The notes below the pieces were generated by a model. The model saw nothing but the letters and a program-made list of their open reading frames with translations, made no database searches and had not been told where the DNA came from. The translations under genes were made by a program, and so were the position numbers. DNA of 64,000 nt from the NCBI RefSeq assembly GCF_018991925.1, contig NW_024732415.1, positions 252,430-316,429 of the forward strand, given 5' to 3'. The first letter of the stretch is position 1, and the number at the start of each line of letters is the position of its first letter. Origin of the DNA: Homarus americanus (Eukaryota > Arthropoda > Malacostraca > Decapoda > Nephropidae). Positions 40,401-52,900 of the stretch are shown here, piece after piece.

Positions 40401-43400
40401 GGATGCACCCATTCCTCACAATGTCACTGAATTGAATTCTTATTTAGGAATCAAATTTTTATGGAAAATTTATTCCAAACCTCTCTACAGTGTTGTTGCC
40501 ATTATACAGGTTCTTACAGAAGGATGTTAAGTGGCAATGAGGCCCAAGTCAGCAGCAAGCTCTGGCAGAATCCAAGTGGTCAAAGGAGAGTTCCCGAGTG
40601 TTGGTGCACTATGACAGCAAGAAACTCCTGATGCTGTCCTGTGATGCCTCTCCATATGGCCTGGGAGCAGTACTGGCTCATTGAACTGAAGCTGGTGAGG
40701 AAAAACCGATTGCTTTTGCTTCAAGGACCTTAGGTACATCTGATAGGAACTATGCACACATAGAAAAGGAAGTTTAGCAGTAATTTTTGGGGGTGAAAAA
40801 GTTTCATAGCTATTTGTATGGATGCCATTTTTTTTTTTTTTTGATCACCAGCCTCTTAACGAGCTTGTTCAGTGAGAATCGTCCAGTTCCCAAAATGGCT
40901 TCAGGAAGTATACAACGATGGGCTCTGACCTTATCGGCATACGATACGACTACACCATAACTTATAAACCGGGAACTCAGATAGTACATGCCGATGCTCT
41001 TAGCTGTTTGCTCCTTCCAGAGGTTCCCAGTGCCAGGGGCCGTAGTGTGTTTGATGGAGCGCCTGGACAATTCACCAGTTCCTATGAGACCTTAAGATGT
41101 GGATGGAGAGGGACCAGACACTCTCCAAGGTAAAGGGTTATGTGTTACGCGGCTGGCCTGAGCACATGTGAAAAGTATTGCACGTAGTTATGTTTAGAGG
41201 CCAAAAATGGATGCAGATATTGAGGTAAATGTGCAACGTTGCCAAGAGTGTCAGCAATCAAGAAGTTTTCCTCCCAAGGCGCCTCTTCATCCCTGGGAGC
41301 AGCCACAGCAGCCATGGTCTATGATACACTTGGACTTTGCAGGACCATTCATGGGTAAAATGTTTCTAGTTATTATAGATGCTCACTCAAAATGGATGGA
41401 TGTACATCCAACAAATTCTGCAACTTCATCTAGCACTATTGAGAAATTGAAGAATACTTTTGCTTCACAAGGTCTTCCAGACACACTGGTAACAGAAAAT
41501 GGTACTAATTTTTGTAGTATGGAATTTGAAGAATTTATGAAACAGAATGGAATAGCTCATATTAAGACTTCACCATACCATCCAGCTTCTAATGGTTTAG
41601 CCAAAAGGGCTGTTCAAATTTTTAAGATTCTTTGAGAAGGAGTTCTGGTGGCTCGCTTGAGTCAAGAGTGTATAAATTTCAATTAAGATATCGTGTCACT
41701 CCACACACCACAACGGGAGTTACACCGGCAGAACTATTAATGGGGCGGAAACTAAAGACTTGTTTAGATTTGTTACGTCCGGATGTCGGAAACGTGGCGA
41801 GGAAAAAACAAGAATTATAGAAGTTTTATCATGATCGAAGTGCTTGACGTCGTAATTTAGGTGTGGGATATTCTGTATACAGTGGTCCCTCGGTTAACGA
41901 GCACAATTCGTTCCAGAAGGTCGCTCGTTAACCGAAACCATTGTTTCAATGGGTTTTTGGGTAATTGGTTCCAGCTCACCGAAAATTACATACAAACTAA
42001 AAATAAATGCAGTAAAGTACACTTGCTTTGAGGTGTGCATGTAAAAGGCTCCTGGTTGATGATGATGATGATAATGGGAATTAGAATGGGGGTGGAGGAG
42101 AAGGGAGAAGAGAAAGCATTGGGGTGGAAGAGAAGTCACCCCATGCCGCCATTTCACCCATAAAATTTTAGTTCACTTGGTGTAATTCAAGATTATTTTC
42201 TTTAAATCAACACTGCACTGCGCTATATAATATCAATATGTAAAATATATTTCAAAATTACCAATAATTTGACTGGAAACACAGAAAAAAAGCGTTTATG
42301 TTGAAGAGTCTCAAACAAAATGTTCCTTCTTCTGAACTGGTAAACAAACTGATGCCAAGCTTGGTGTGTTGAGTGAATGTTTGGCGCGCAAAAAACTAGT
42401 TTCCTGTACTTCAATTATGTTCAATAATTGTTAAAATTATTAAAAATTTAATATAAAACTTTTAAAATTATTGAATAGTACAACCTTCTGGGGTGCTGGT
42501 GGTAGAGTGGTACCGCTCTTGCCTTCGCAAGCAAGATGTCACGGGTTCGATTCCCGGGCCGGTGGAAGTTGTTTGGACATACTTCCTAGCCCCCATTATT
42601 CCCTGTTCACCTAGCAGTAAAGTAGGTACCTGGTGTAAATCGAAAATTGCGAATTAGTATTCAGGGACAAGTTGTTGGAGCTTCCAATAATTTGATGACA
42701 TAAACCATTGACTCTTCAGGCTTCTATGCCCTTGACTCTTCAGGCTTCTATGCCCTTAACTCATGAGACAAAGGCAAGCATGAACTTAGCATGCTTCCCT
42801 CTTGGGCACTGTAAACGCTTCTGCGCTTCACCTTACACAATGATGTAGGGGAGTGCCCAATAAAAAAAAAAGTACAACCTTCTTGATATTTACTAAAATG
42901 GTGAGGAATTTAAGCCCTAAAACCGATTACTGTATTGGCGGACTAATACTACAGCTGGTGGGCAGCCAAATGCAGGCAAAAACATGTTGGGAAAAATTCA
43001 TGAGGAATTTGTTAACCGAGGGTTTGCTCGTTAACCGAAGTGAAGAATCTTATGGAAGGTAATTCGTTAACCGAAATTTTGTTAACCGAGGCGCTCGTTA
43101 ACCGAGGGATCACTGCATGTTTCTAATTTTGGTTCTGGTCCACATTGGTTGCCTGGTGTAATTAAGCAGAAATCAGGTCCAGTGTCAGTCAAGGTGAAAC
43201 AGTTAGACGGGCAGACAGTACGGCGCCATCAAGACCACGTTTGGAGGAGGATCGATCTCGGTGAGAGCGAGGACGACCTCGCGGTGCCCTCACTGGTAGG
43301 GGATGGTCCAGTGCCGCACTCATCATTACCTCTGCTGGCGGGTGCCGCTGAGACGGCACCTACACCAGGGAGCTGCACGCCGGAGGAGCCTCAGGACATT

Positions 43401-46400
43401 GTGGAGCAGTCGGAGTCTCCTCTGTCACAGGTCCCCCCGACCGAGGCTAGTCAGTTGCCGCCCTTGGAGCCAGCGACTAAGGGCAGTGGATTACGTCATT
43501 CAGGAAGACTCAGAAGGAAGCCAGATCGATTTGTGATAACTTGATAGGTTGTGTATTTCTTAAATGTTGTAATAGTAATGATTGTTTTATTGTTAGTGTT
43601 TCAAGTTTTTAGTTAATGTTTTAATAAATGTGGGGGAGTGTTGTAATGTTTCATGTTCAGTTATTCGGGGTTTCGAATGCTATGAGTTGGAGTTCATACA
43701 AACTGTTGTATGGTGGTGTTAGAGTCACAGCAGTCAGTCCTGCCTCAGCCCACAGCTGGGCAGCAGCTTTTGGGAGTCTCTCAGTTAATAAACCTTTTAT
43801 GGAAGGTCCAGCATTTGCTTGTCTACCTAAAGTACTCCAAGTTATTACACTTGCTATGGCAGTGTGTCTCATGAGGTTATTAATTTAAACTTACAGAAAA
43901 AAATCTAACTTATAATAAAGAGTGACTAACCTGTAAGTCCTGCAAGTAATGGGCATTTGTGAGATCAGGAGAGAAGGCTGTCACCAAAAAAGCATCTAAC
44001 TCTTGTCTTCTCAGTACTGGACCATCAGGATTGCTCATAATATACCTGCAATGATAATGCTTACTTAGGTAGGAATTACAAGGGTTCACAAACACCCTCT
44101 AGCCAAAATATTCACAATAATATGGTACCCACAGGGTGGTGTAATGCATCTAGTGTGGCAGCATTATGTTAAGTGTTAAGGTGCAGCACTGCTTGCTTCC
44201 TTTCGCTTTCAACTACCACCGCTGACTAGCCCTCATGGTGAACAAGGAGGCAACCTTGCATAAGTCTTCCCCTGCCAGCACACCGCCTCTTCACCATCAA
44301 GACTCTTGCTGTGCATCCTCGTGGCAACACAAGGTAACTGGGTTCCTCGCAGCCCCATGTAGACCAGCAGGGGATCTCGGAGCAGCAGTGGGCCCCAGAG
44401 GGAAGGTGCATAGGCCCACCGGCATGTGGACAAGCCCGGGTGCCTACCAACCACTGTCCTGCTGCCTTGCGGATTAACCTTGGTAGGTACAAGGCTACGG
44501 GAGTAATCCCCGTATAAAAAAATCTTCAACGGAGCACCGCGTCAGGCAAACATGCTTACAGAGCTACAGTAAGACCTGAACGGCAGAATAGACAGAAGAG
44601 GTGTCCACCATGGGAACCCAACGGCTAGACCAACAGATGAAGGCAATGCAGGATGGAAAGGCTACTAAGGCAAAACCCAACAAACTAGGCTATCGGCAGT
44701 CCATTGCAACTCCCCTTCTCCCCAGTCATTGCAGCTTGCTGCACCACTGGAGCAGAAAAAGGGAGAGCCAAGATGTGTGGTTGCAGCCTGCACTCCTGCC
44801 TCACCGCATAAATCGGCTCACATCAGCCATCATCCAGCTCATCATATTTTTCATCATCATCAAACCCCTATACTTCCAGATGAGTGGCAATAAGGACAGA
44901 CAGAGATGGCTGCCGAGAGTCTCTAGTCACAACTCTGCACATGGGCAGCATAGATAAGATAGTCGTTTGTGCACTGGGATCTAGGCAGCAGTGCAATTCG
45001 GTCCTGTCTGTGCAACTGAGCAGCCCTTTCGAGGAGCCACTCTACTCACCCCACATGGGGAGGGGACTAGAAAAGGTGCCCTAAACATAGCCTGCCTAAA
45101 TAAACCAACCTGACTGGGCAACCACACCCAGGAAGGTCATCCTTATGTGGTCGAAAACACAATCGTAATCACAAATCAAAGCAAAAACAAACAATACAGC
45201 CTTGTATGGTCACTGCATGGAATATCAGGACCCTTCTGGATATGGCACAAATGAGTATCCTGAAAGAAGAACCGCCCTTGTGACAAAAGAACTGTCTACC
45301 GGTAGATATAACGTCAACAAAGCAGCCATTAGCGAGTCCTGGCTCCCAGACGAGGGTCGACTCACAGAACGGGGGTCTGGTTATACCTTCTTCTGGAAGA
45401 GTAAGCCTGTTGCGGAGAGATACCGCATTTATGGAGCTGACTTGCCATCCGCCAATGCATCCTACACAGGCTAACTGAAATGCCTGGTAGGATCAATGAG
45501 TGCCTCATGACGCTCCAAGTCCCACTGAATCACTCACGTTATGCCTTCTTCATCAGTGCATATGCCCCAACACTGGATGTAGAGGATGACATCAAGGAGG
45601 CCTTTTATGCTGCCCTTGACAGTGTGCTAACCTCTTTCCCCAGATAAGATAAGGTTGTGCTCCTTGGTAACTTCAATACCAGAGTTGGAAGAGATGCTGA
45701 CATATGGCAAGGAATCATAGGGAGAAATGGAGTAGACAAGTGCTATCCCAACGGCCTACTCCTCCTCAGCAAATGTGCTGCACACAACCTCGCTATCACC
45801 AATACCTTGTTTAGGCAGGCCGACAAGTTCAAGGGTTTGTGGCAACACCCACGATCCAAACACACACATATACCCTCCAAGACCACCCACACACCCCCAA
45901 CACCAACCACACACATTGTTGACTATTGCTGTATACCTCCACAGTCTACAGTATGTACACCATACACCTACATTGTCGATAAATATGCTCAACTGTATAC
46001 CTGCATTATCAACATACACAGTGAACTGTACAGTATACCTGCATTATCTACATACAGTACACAGTGAACTGTATACCTACATTGTCTATATACATGCCAA
46101 ACCTACTGTGGACCTGTATGATGGTTTTACTAAAAAAATATTATTACTATAACCCCTGCATGATGTCACCAAGATAGGAAACAGGATGCGTCTTACCATC
46201 CTGACATAGTATAGCAAGACCCACACTGGCTCTGTCTAAAGAAAACCCACAAGCAAAACACATTTTACAGTAAAAGTCCAAAAATCAGGATGCCAGAAAT
46301 CCGGACCACCCGAGAATCAGAACTTTTCGAAAACTCACTCAACTTTTTTCTTTTTTTTTTAATTTAGCTGCCTTTTGTGTGTATGTGTGCATGCGTGAGT

Positions 46401-46935
46401 GCCATAGCTGCACAGCGACAACAAGCGACCATGCGGTCGCCACTTTAAAACGAGGAATCAAACTGTGACAACGTATGTAATTTTGAGTCCTACTCTTTCC
46501 ATTTACATTGTACTGTACAAGCCCATAATAATGGCTCCTAAAGTAGATAAACTTCGTTGTGTGAAAAGAAAGAAGAACACGTTGAAATTGAGTGACAAAC
46601 TTGAAATAATTAAGAAACTAGAACACGGTGTGAGCAATACTGTTCTAATGGAAACATACGACATTGGAAAGTCTACAATTTATGATATGAAAAAGGCAAA
46701 GAATAAAATTTTTGAATTCACAGCTTTTTCTTTAAAACTGCTCGTTTTGATAAATGAAGCATGCTATATTTGCTTATGAATAAACTATCAAAATGTACCT
46801 GTTCATCTCTTCTTTATTTCTCCTGAAATTTGAATCTTAAAAGTACTGCCTAAGAATCCGGAAAATCCGAAAATCCGGACCGACCCAATCCCCAAGTAGT
46901 CCGGATTTTTGGACTTCTACTGTATATCCAAGTGC

Positions 46936-46968
<33 letters not shown>

Positions 46969-49885
46969 AATAATAGGTCACAGCCTCAAGTTAAAGGAGC
47001 CACAAGTACAGGAAATTGTCCAAGTTAATCTCACTGGAGTAAAAGTTGTAAATTGTTGTGATAACCCGCCAGAGAATGTTGTAACAGTAAGAGTTGTGAA
47101 CTGTTGTAATAAACTACCAGAGAATGGTGTGTTGACACCAAGTGTGAGCTCCTTTAAGACCAGATTTCTCCAACAATGGCACACAAATCATTGTCTTTAA
47201 ATTTCATCAGTCGTACTTTCATTTCAACCATTCAGAGCATAACCTCAGAATACAGTACATGTATACATGATGGGAGTAAAGAGATACTGTATTTATGTGG
47301 TTTCAGCTGTCGAGACTATTTTAGAAAAATCCCATACCGCACATTAAAATTTGTAAGTATAGCTGAATTCAAACATAAAACACACCACTTAACTCAGGAC
47401 AAACATCGCTGCGAAGTTCGACAGAACCGAAGAAAAAAATTACCATAATACTTAGTATGACAGACTAGCAGGAAAAAAAAACTTACCTAAGAACTGTTGC
47501 CATTATAAGCAGATGCTGTGGAACATTAGATGTGTAGAGCATGAGTGGAGAGTCGGACCTCATGCAGCTCAGGAATGCTCGTAGTCGACGCTTTTTGTCA
47601 TCTATAACAGACCTATTACCAGCAAAAATAAACTGTTAAATAATGACCTGCAGTAAGTGGCAGGAAGTCTGTACTGTTCTTGGTTTTAGTCACTCTGTAC
47701 AGTACTACAATATAGCAAAAATGTGCTTCCACATTTAAAACTACAGCATTATGAAGTGAAAATATATTCAATAACCCCTTCCCAACCTTAGATTTACAAC
47801 CCTTGATTTTGAGAGTAAGTTTTACATGTTTCTAGTCTGTTTTACTAACCATGGTTTATAGTATCTGCTGGTTTCCATGACAACCATAGGAGATTTCCAG
47901 CCCAAGTCTATCTTGTTCACATCACTGTACTGTACATACGTGTTCCTTAAATAACAATTTATCATCATCTACCATACCAAGTTCCTACTCCTTCTCTAAC
48001 CTCTTTAAATCAATTTGCTTATTTTCATCTTTCATATTCTACATTGTGTGTCTTATTGTTGTCATGAAAATAGTCATCACCTAAATGCCATGGTCAGGGA
48101 GGCAGCCACACCCCTTGTGGCTGGGAGTATACAGTTATGTGTACATTTATTTATAACATGTTGTAAGTAATGTAGAAGCACCATTTTTTTTTTTTTTAAA
48201 CTGAAGGAAATTAATTTATCTAGAATGTGTAAAATTCTGGAGACAAATGGTCAACGGGCTCAAATAGGTGCAACCTAGTTTTGGGTTGTATTTGCAATCT
48301 TGATATCTCTGCACGGCAGTTGATAGACATACAGTGAACCTTTGAAGATCTGGACTAAAAGGGTGGACCACCTGTCCGAAAAAGCAGATTGTCCGTATCT
48401 TCCGGCAAAAGTACTAAATGTATAAAAAACGATAAATAATTATATAAAAAACACAAAAAATACAGTGCCATATTTTACGGCATATAAGACACAAAGCCAT
48501 GTAAGACACATCCCCCATTTTAGCAATGAGTATTTAGGGAAAACTAGTGTGTATTTTCCTCCTATAGCCATAGTTTTCGCAAAATAATACATACAGTACC
48601 AGTAAATGTGAGGAATAAATAAAATACCAATAAAAATTTGAAAAAAATACTGTACAGCCACCCCCCCCCGCCCCCCCCCCAAGTTTGTGGATTTTTTTTT
48701 TGTGGTCCTCTATTGTTCACGGATGACACCCTGGGTGTACCCAAGAATGTCTGTGGGTAGTTTTAAAGTTGCCGGCATTTTCGCGGCTGGGACAGGGAGC
48801 CATTCGTTCTAAAGACAGTAATTTCCTTTACCTGTAATGTAATAATAATAATTAATAATAATTAACGGTTTATTGAAAAAGTCGGCAGCCCGAAGGTTGA
48901 AAACATACATTGGACAAAAATGACTTATTACATGCAAAGATATGGGATGGGTGTTCGTTTAACAAAAGCTTTCATTACTGAAAGAAGAAGGAACAATGAT
49001 TGACATACAAATTATTATAGTTTACAGTTGATAGCCTGGGCTGGTCATGGAGACACCAGGTGGTGTGGTGTTCACTTGGTGTAGTAACTCGTCCTCGGGT
49101 GTTGATATGAAGGACCTCACGTGGTCATGGAGACACTGGGTGGTGTAGTGTTCACGTGGTGTAGTAACTCATCCTCGGGTGTTGATATGAAGGACCTCAC
49201 GTGATCATGGAGACACTGGGTGGTGTGGGGTGGTGTCATAGTACCTCGCCCTGCTGGGTGGTACTGTTATCTCGTAGTTAAATGCATAGCTGGCTGGCGC
49301 TCTGTTTCTTCCCATGGTGGGCTGATTAGAACCTCCTGGTCAGAAAATGGTGGTCAGTTCCCAGGGGTGTTTATCCCACTGGTGGGTTACGGCTCTCACT
49401 GGTACTGTCTAGTGCTGAATTCACTGGCTTAAACACTGTTCATCACTGTTCAACACTGGTCCCACTTCTTTCCGAAACGAAATTGTCACTTTTGATTATG
49501 TTGATATCCCTGTGGTGAGGATGGGTCGGGGAGAGGGACTTGGGGAATGGGCCGAACATTGGCCAAGGGGGGTCGCTACTCAGCAGGAGCAGCGCCTGAA
49601 TAGGTCTCGACCCTACGGTGGTCAAGGATGAATATGTGTGTGTGTGTGTGTAGACACACACACACACACAAAATGCATACAAATAAATAATAATTAGAAA
49701 ATCCTCTCACAAATAATCAGAAACAAATTATTAAAAATGTGAGTTTACCCTCTAGTCCTTGCTTTATTACTTTATTAATAGAGCATGGACTTGAGGGTGG
49801 ACTGTCACATTTTTAATAAATTTGTTTCTGATTACAGAGTAGTTTCCCATTATTATTTATTTGTATGTGTTTTCTCTGTGTGTCT

Positions 49886-49918
<33 letters not shown>

Positions 49919-52900
49919 CAATGCAGATAAAAGAAATAATTGTCCTAAGGGCAAACACATAAAAGGGAATATACATTTCTTTGTATATAAGTAAAAATGT
50001 ACCCCCCACCCCGGTCCGTAAATGTTATTCGCGAATTTGGTGATTCGGAGCCATTTTGAGAACCTAAACCTCCGCAAATTTGGGGGGCCCCCTGTATTGC
50101 CAAACCAGCAAATAAAAGCTAAATGAAAGTTTAACACAGTTGCCATTTGCATACACTCCATGCTTCACCACAGTATTTATGACCAGCAGGGACACTACCT
50201 CTGCTGATACCCTAGCAACGCTCCCCACCCCTACACTCTGTGCCATCCTCCCGCTCCCTCATTGAGCCAGCTAAGTTGCGTTTGCTCTTAGGACAATGGA
50301 CGAGTTGACGGTCAAAATTTGTTTGAAAGATGGCAGGTCAATGGGTAAAGAAAATGCTTAAATACACTAAGGTAATGATATTTTAAAATAAATTGGGCCA
50401 AAAAGTGAAAAAAATAAGGGTTAAAGTTGCTAAAAAGTCACGTGACTGCGAAACGCTCTGTGATTGATTGTGGCGTTAATGGTTGGGGCGAGCTTCCCAG
50501 CAGGAGGCAGCCAGCTGTAGTTGTCCAACCTTCTCGGCTGGTCAGCTCTGTAAATAAATTTTATTAGATAATTAATTGTGCTTACTGTGCAACACAGGTA
50601 CTCCTCGACTTACAACAACCCGGACATACGACCGCCATAGTCGTATAAAATATTTTTCAAATTACGTATTTTCTAGTACCAAAACGTTTCTGTCTCGTAC
50701 GACAGCGTGGGCTGAGCCGCCTCGTGGAGTACAGCATCCACGCCTAGCTCATTCAGTTGGTGTTTGGCTGTCGTTGTTGTTAGTGATCGCGCTGTGTACC
50801 GAAAAAATTTTCTAATTCCCTTTAAAGTGGCTGGCAAGCGTAAAAGTGAGAGTTCTCGTGGTGCTGATAAGAAAAGGAGACAGTCAATTACTTTTGAGAT
50901 GAAAATGAAAATAAAAATGCAATATGAAAATGGAAAAACGGTAACAACCATTTTATGCGACCTTGACTTCTCTCACTTGACGATATCAACAATTTTGAAG
51001 GACAAGGCAGAGGCATTTGCTACTATTAATAAGGGGATGCTTATGTTTGAAGAAATGGATCAAAATGTTGAGCGTTTTGCAAAAGTTGAGACTGATCCAA
51101 GATGCACTTGCTTGCTACAGGGAGATTTACAATGAAAAGAAAAGGCAAACTGTGCAGTTTAAATTGAACATATATTTTAAGTCCCCCCACTGCTGTCTCC
51201 TCACACTCCACCACTGCTGCCTCTTCTCTCCCTAAAGATGAGCCAATACCTTCAACAAGCAAGTATGTTAGCCTGTCTGAAGAAAGCGAAATTGATGACC
51301 CACCCAGCCCTCTCCTCCTCTGCTTCATCCACTTAATGTAGTCTCCATGTTTAATTAAAAAATTATTGAGGGCCCCGTGTGCTGACTACATTAAAGGTAA
51401 GTGCACAGTAACACTTTATTAATTTTTCATTTTTGATTACTTTTACTGTACCGTATTTCATTTTAGAATTTCTATGTATTATTGTCGCATTTTCGACTTA
51501 CGACAAATTCGACTTACGACCTGGTCGTTGGGACGGAACTCCATTTTAAGTCGAGGAGAGACTGTACTATTTTGAATATACAGTGGTCCCTCAGTTAATG
51601 AACACAATTCGTTCCAGAAGGTCGTTCGTTAACCGAAACCATTGTTTCAATGGGACTTTGGGTAATTGGTTCCAGCTCACCGAAAATTACATACAAAGTA
51701 AAAATAAATGCAGTAAAGTACACTTACTTCGAGGTGTGCATGTAGAAGGCTCCTGGTTGATGATGATGATGATGATGGGAATTAGAATGGGGGTGGAGGA
51801 GAAGGGAGAAGAGAAAGCATTGGGGTGGGAGAGAAGTTACCCCATGCTTCATGTCGCCATTTCACCCATAAAATTTTAGTTCACTTGGTGTAGTTCAAGA
51901 TTATTTTCTTTAAATCAACACCGCACTGCATTATATATTGTCAATATGTAAAATAAACTTCAGAATGACCAATAATTGTACTGTAAAAACGTAAAAATAG
52001 TTTATGTTCAAGAGAGTCTCAAGCAAGATGTTTCCTCCACTGACCAAAGACACAAACTGACGCCATTCTGGGTGAGTCAAGTGGCTGTTTGGCGCGCTAA
52101 AAACTAGTTCCCTGTACTTCAATTATGTTAAATAATTGTTAAAATGACTAAAAATTTTAATATAAGACTAGGAAAATTATTGAATAGTACAACCTTCTTG
52201 ATATTTACTCAAATGGTAACGAATTTAAGCCCTAAAACCGATTACTGTATTGGCGGACTAATACTATAGCTGGTGAGCAGCCGAAAGCATGCAAAAACAT
52301 GTTGGGAAAAATTCGTAAGGAATTCATTAACCTAATTTTTTTCATCAACCGAATTGAATATTCTTATGGAAGGTAATTCGTTAACCGAAATTTCGTTAAC
52401 CGAGGCGTTCGTTAACCGAGGGATCACTGTATAAATATTACAAAGCAGTGCCAGGATTGGAAAAAATCATGATTTTAAAAAAATAAAAATAAAAAAATCG
52501 ATTTATTTGATTTAAATCGGATTTTTTTATTTAAATCGATTTTTTTATTTTTTTACTAATTGCATTAAAATAGTATTTTTAAACCATAAAAACAGTATTT
52601 TTCAACCAAAGCTTAGTCAGGATAATAAACAGAAAATTGGCATTAAGATATTTATGCAGTAGATGTACCAATGGAATTTAACACAATAATATTCTTTTTG
52701 TAAAATAAAAGAAAACTGGTAACATATCTTACATTTGAGTGCACAAATCCAAATGTAATAATGAAATTTAACATAAATGCTCTTATAGGATTACAGTGTT
52801 TCAAAAATTAATAACTTAACTTCTTCAAGTCAACAGAATACCGGTAATACTAGTAACAAGTTTATTTTCTTACATTTGTAGGATTATAGTGTACTGTATT

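Larger units (their letters stand above)
38228..43849 (+). mobile_element. Gypsy (Ty3-like) LTR retrotransposon, decayed and interrupted
   Basis: Two LTRs (38228-38438 and 43639-43849) of about 211 bp each, TG...AC/CA, with roughly 15-17 differences. The primer-binding region tggcgacgaggc follows the left LTR at 38440. A polypurine tract tgggggag precedes the right LTR. The possible 5-bp target duplication is ATTGC against CTTGC. The order is gag, protease, RT, RNase H, integrase. A TIR element (41880-43115) with a SINE inside splits the 3' part. It lies in an intron antisense to the FAM120 homologue. Confidence 0.93.
48655..50094. mobile_element. Candidate TIR element carrying tandem and foldback repeats
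   Basis: The left end CAGCCACCCCCC...AAGTTTGTGGA and the reverse complement of the right end CAGGGGGCCCCCCAAATTTG are inverted and next to TA on both sides. It holds the 81-bp tandem repeat and a foldback palindrome. No transposase was found. Confidence 0.5.
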
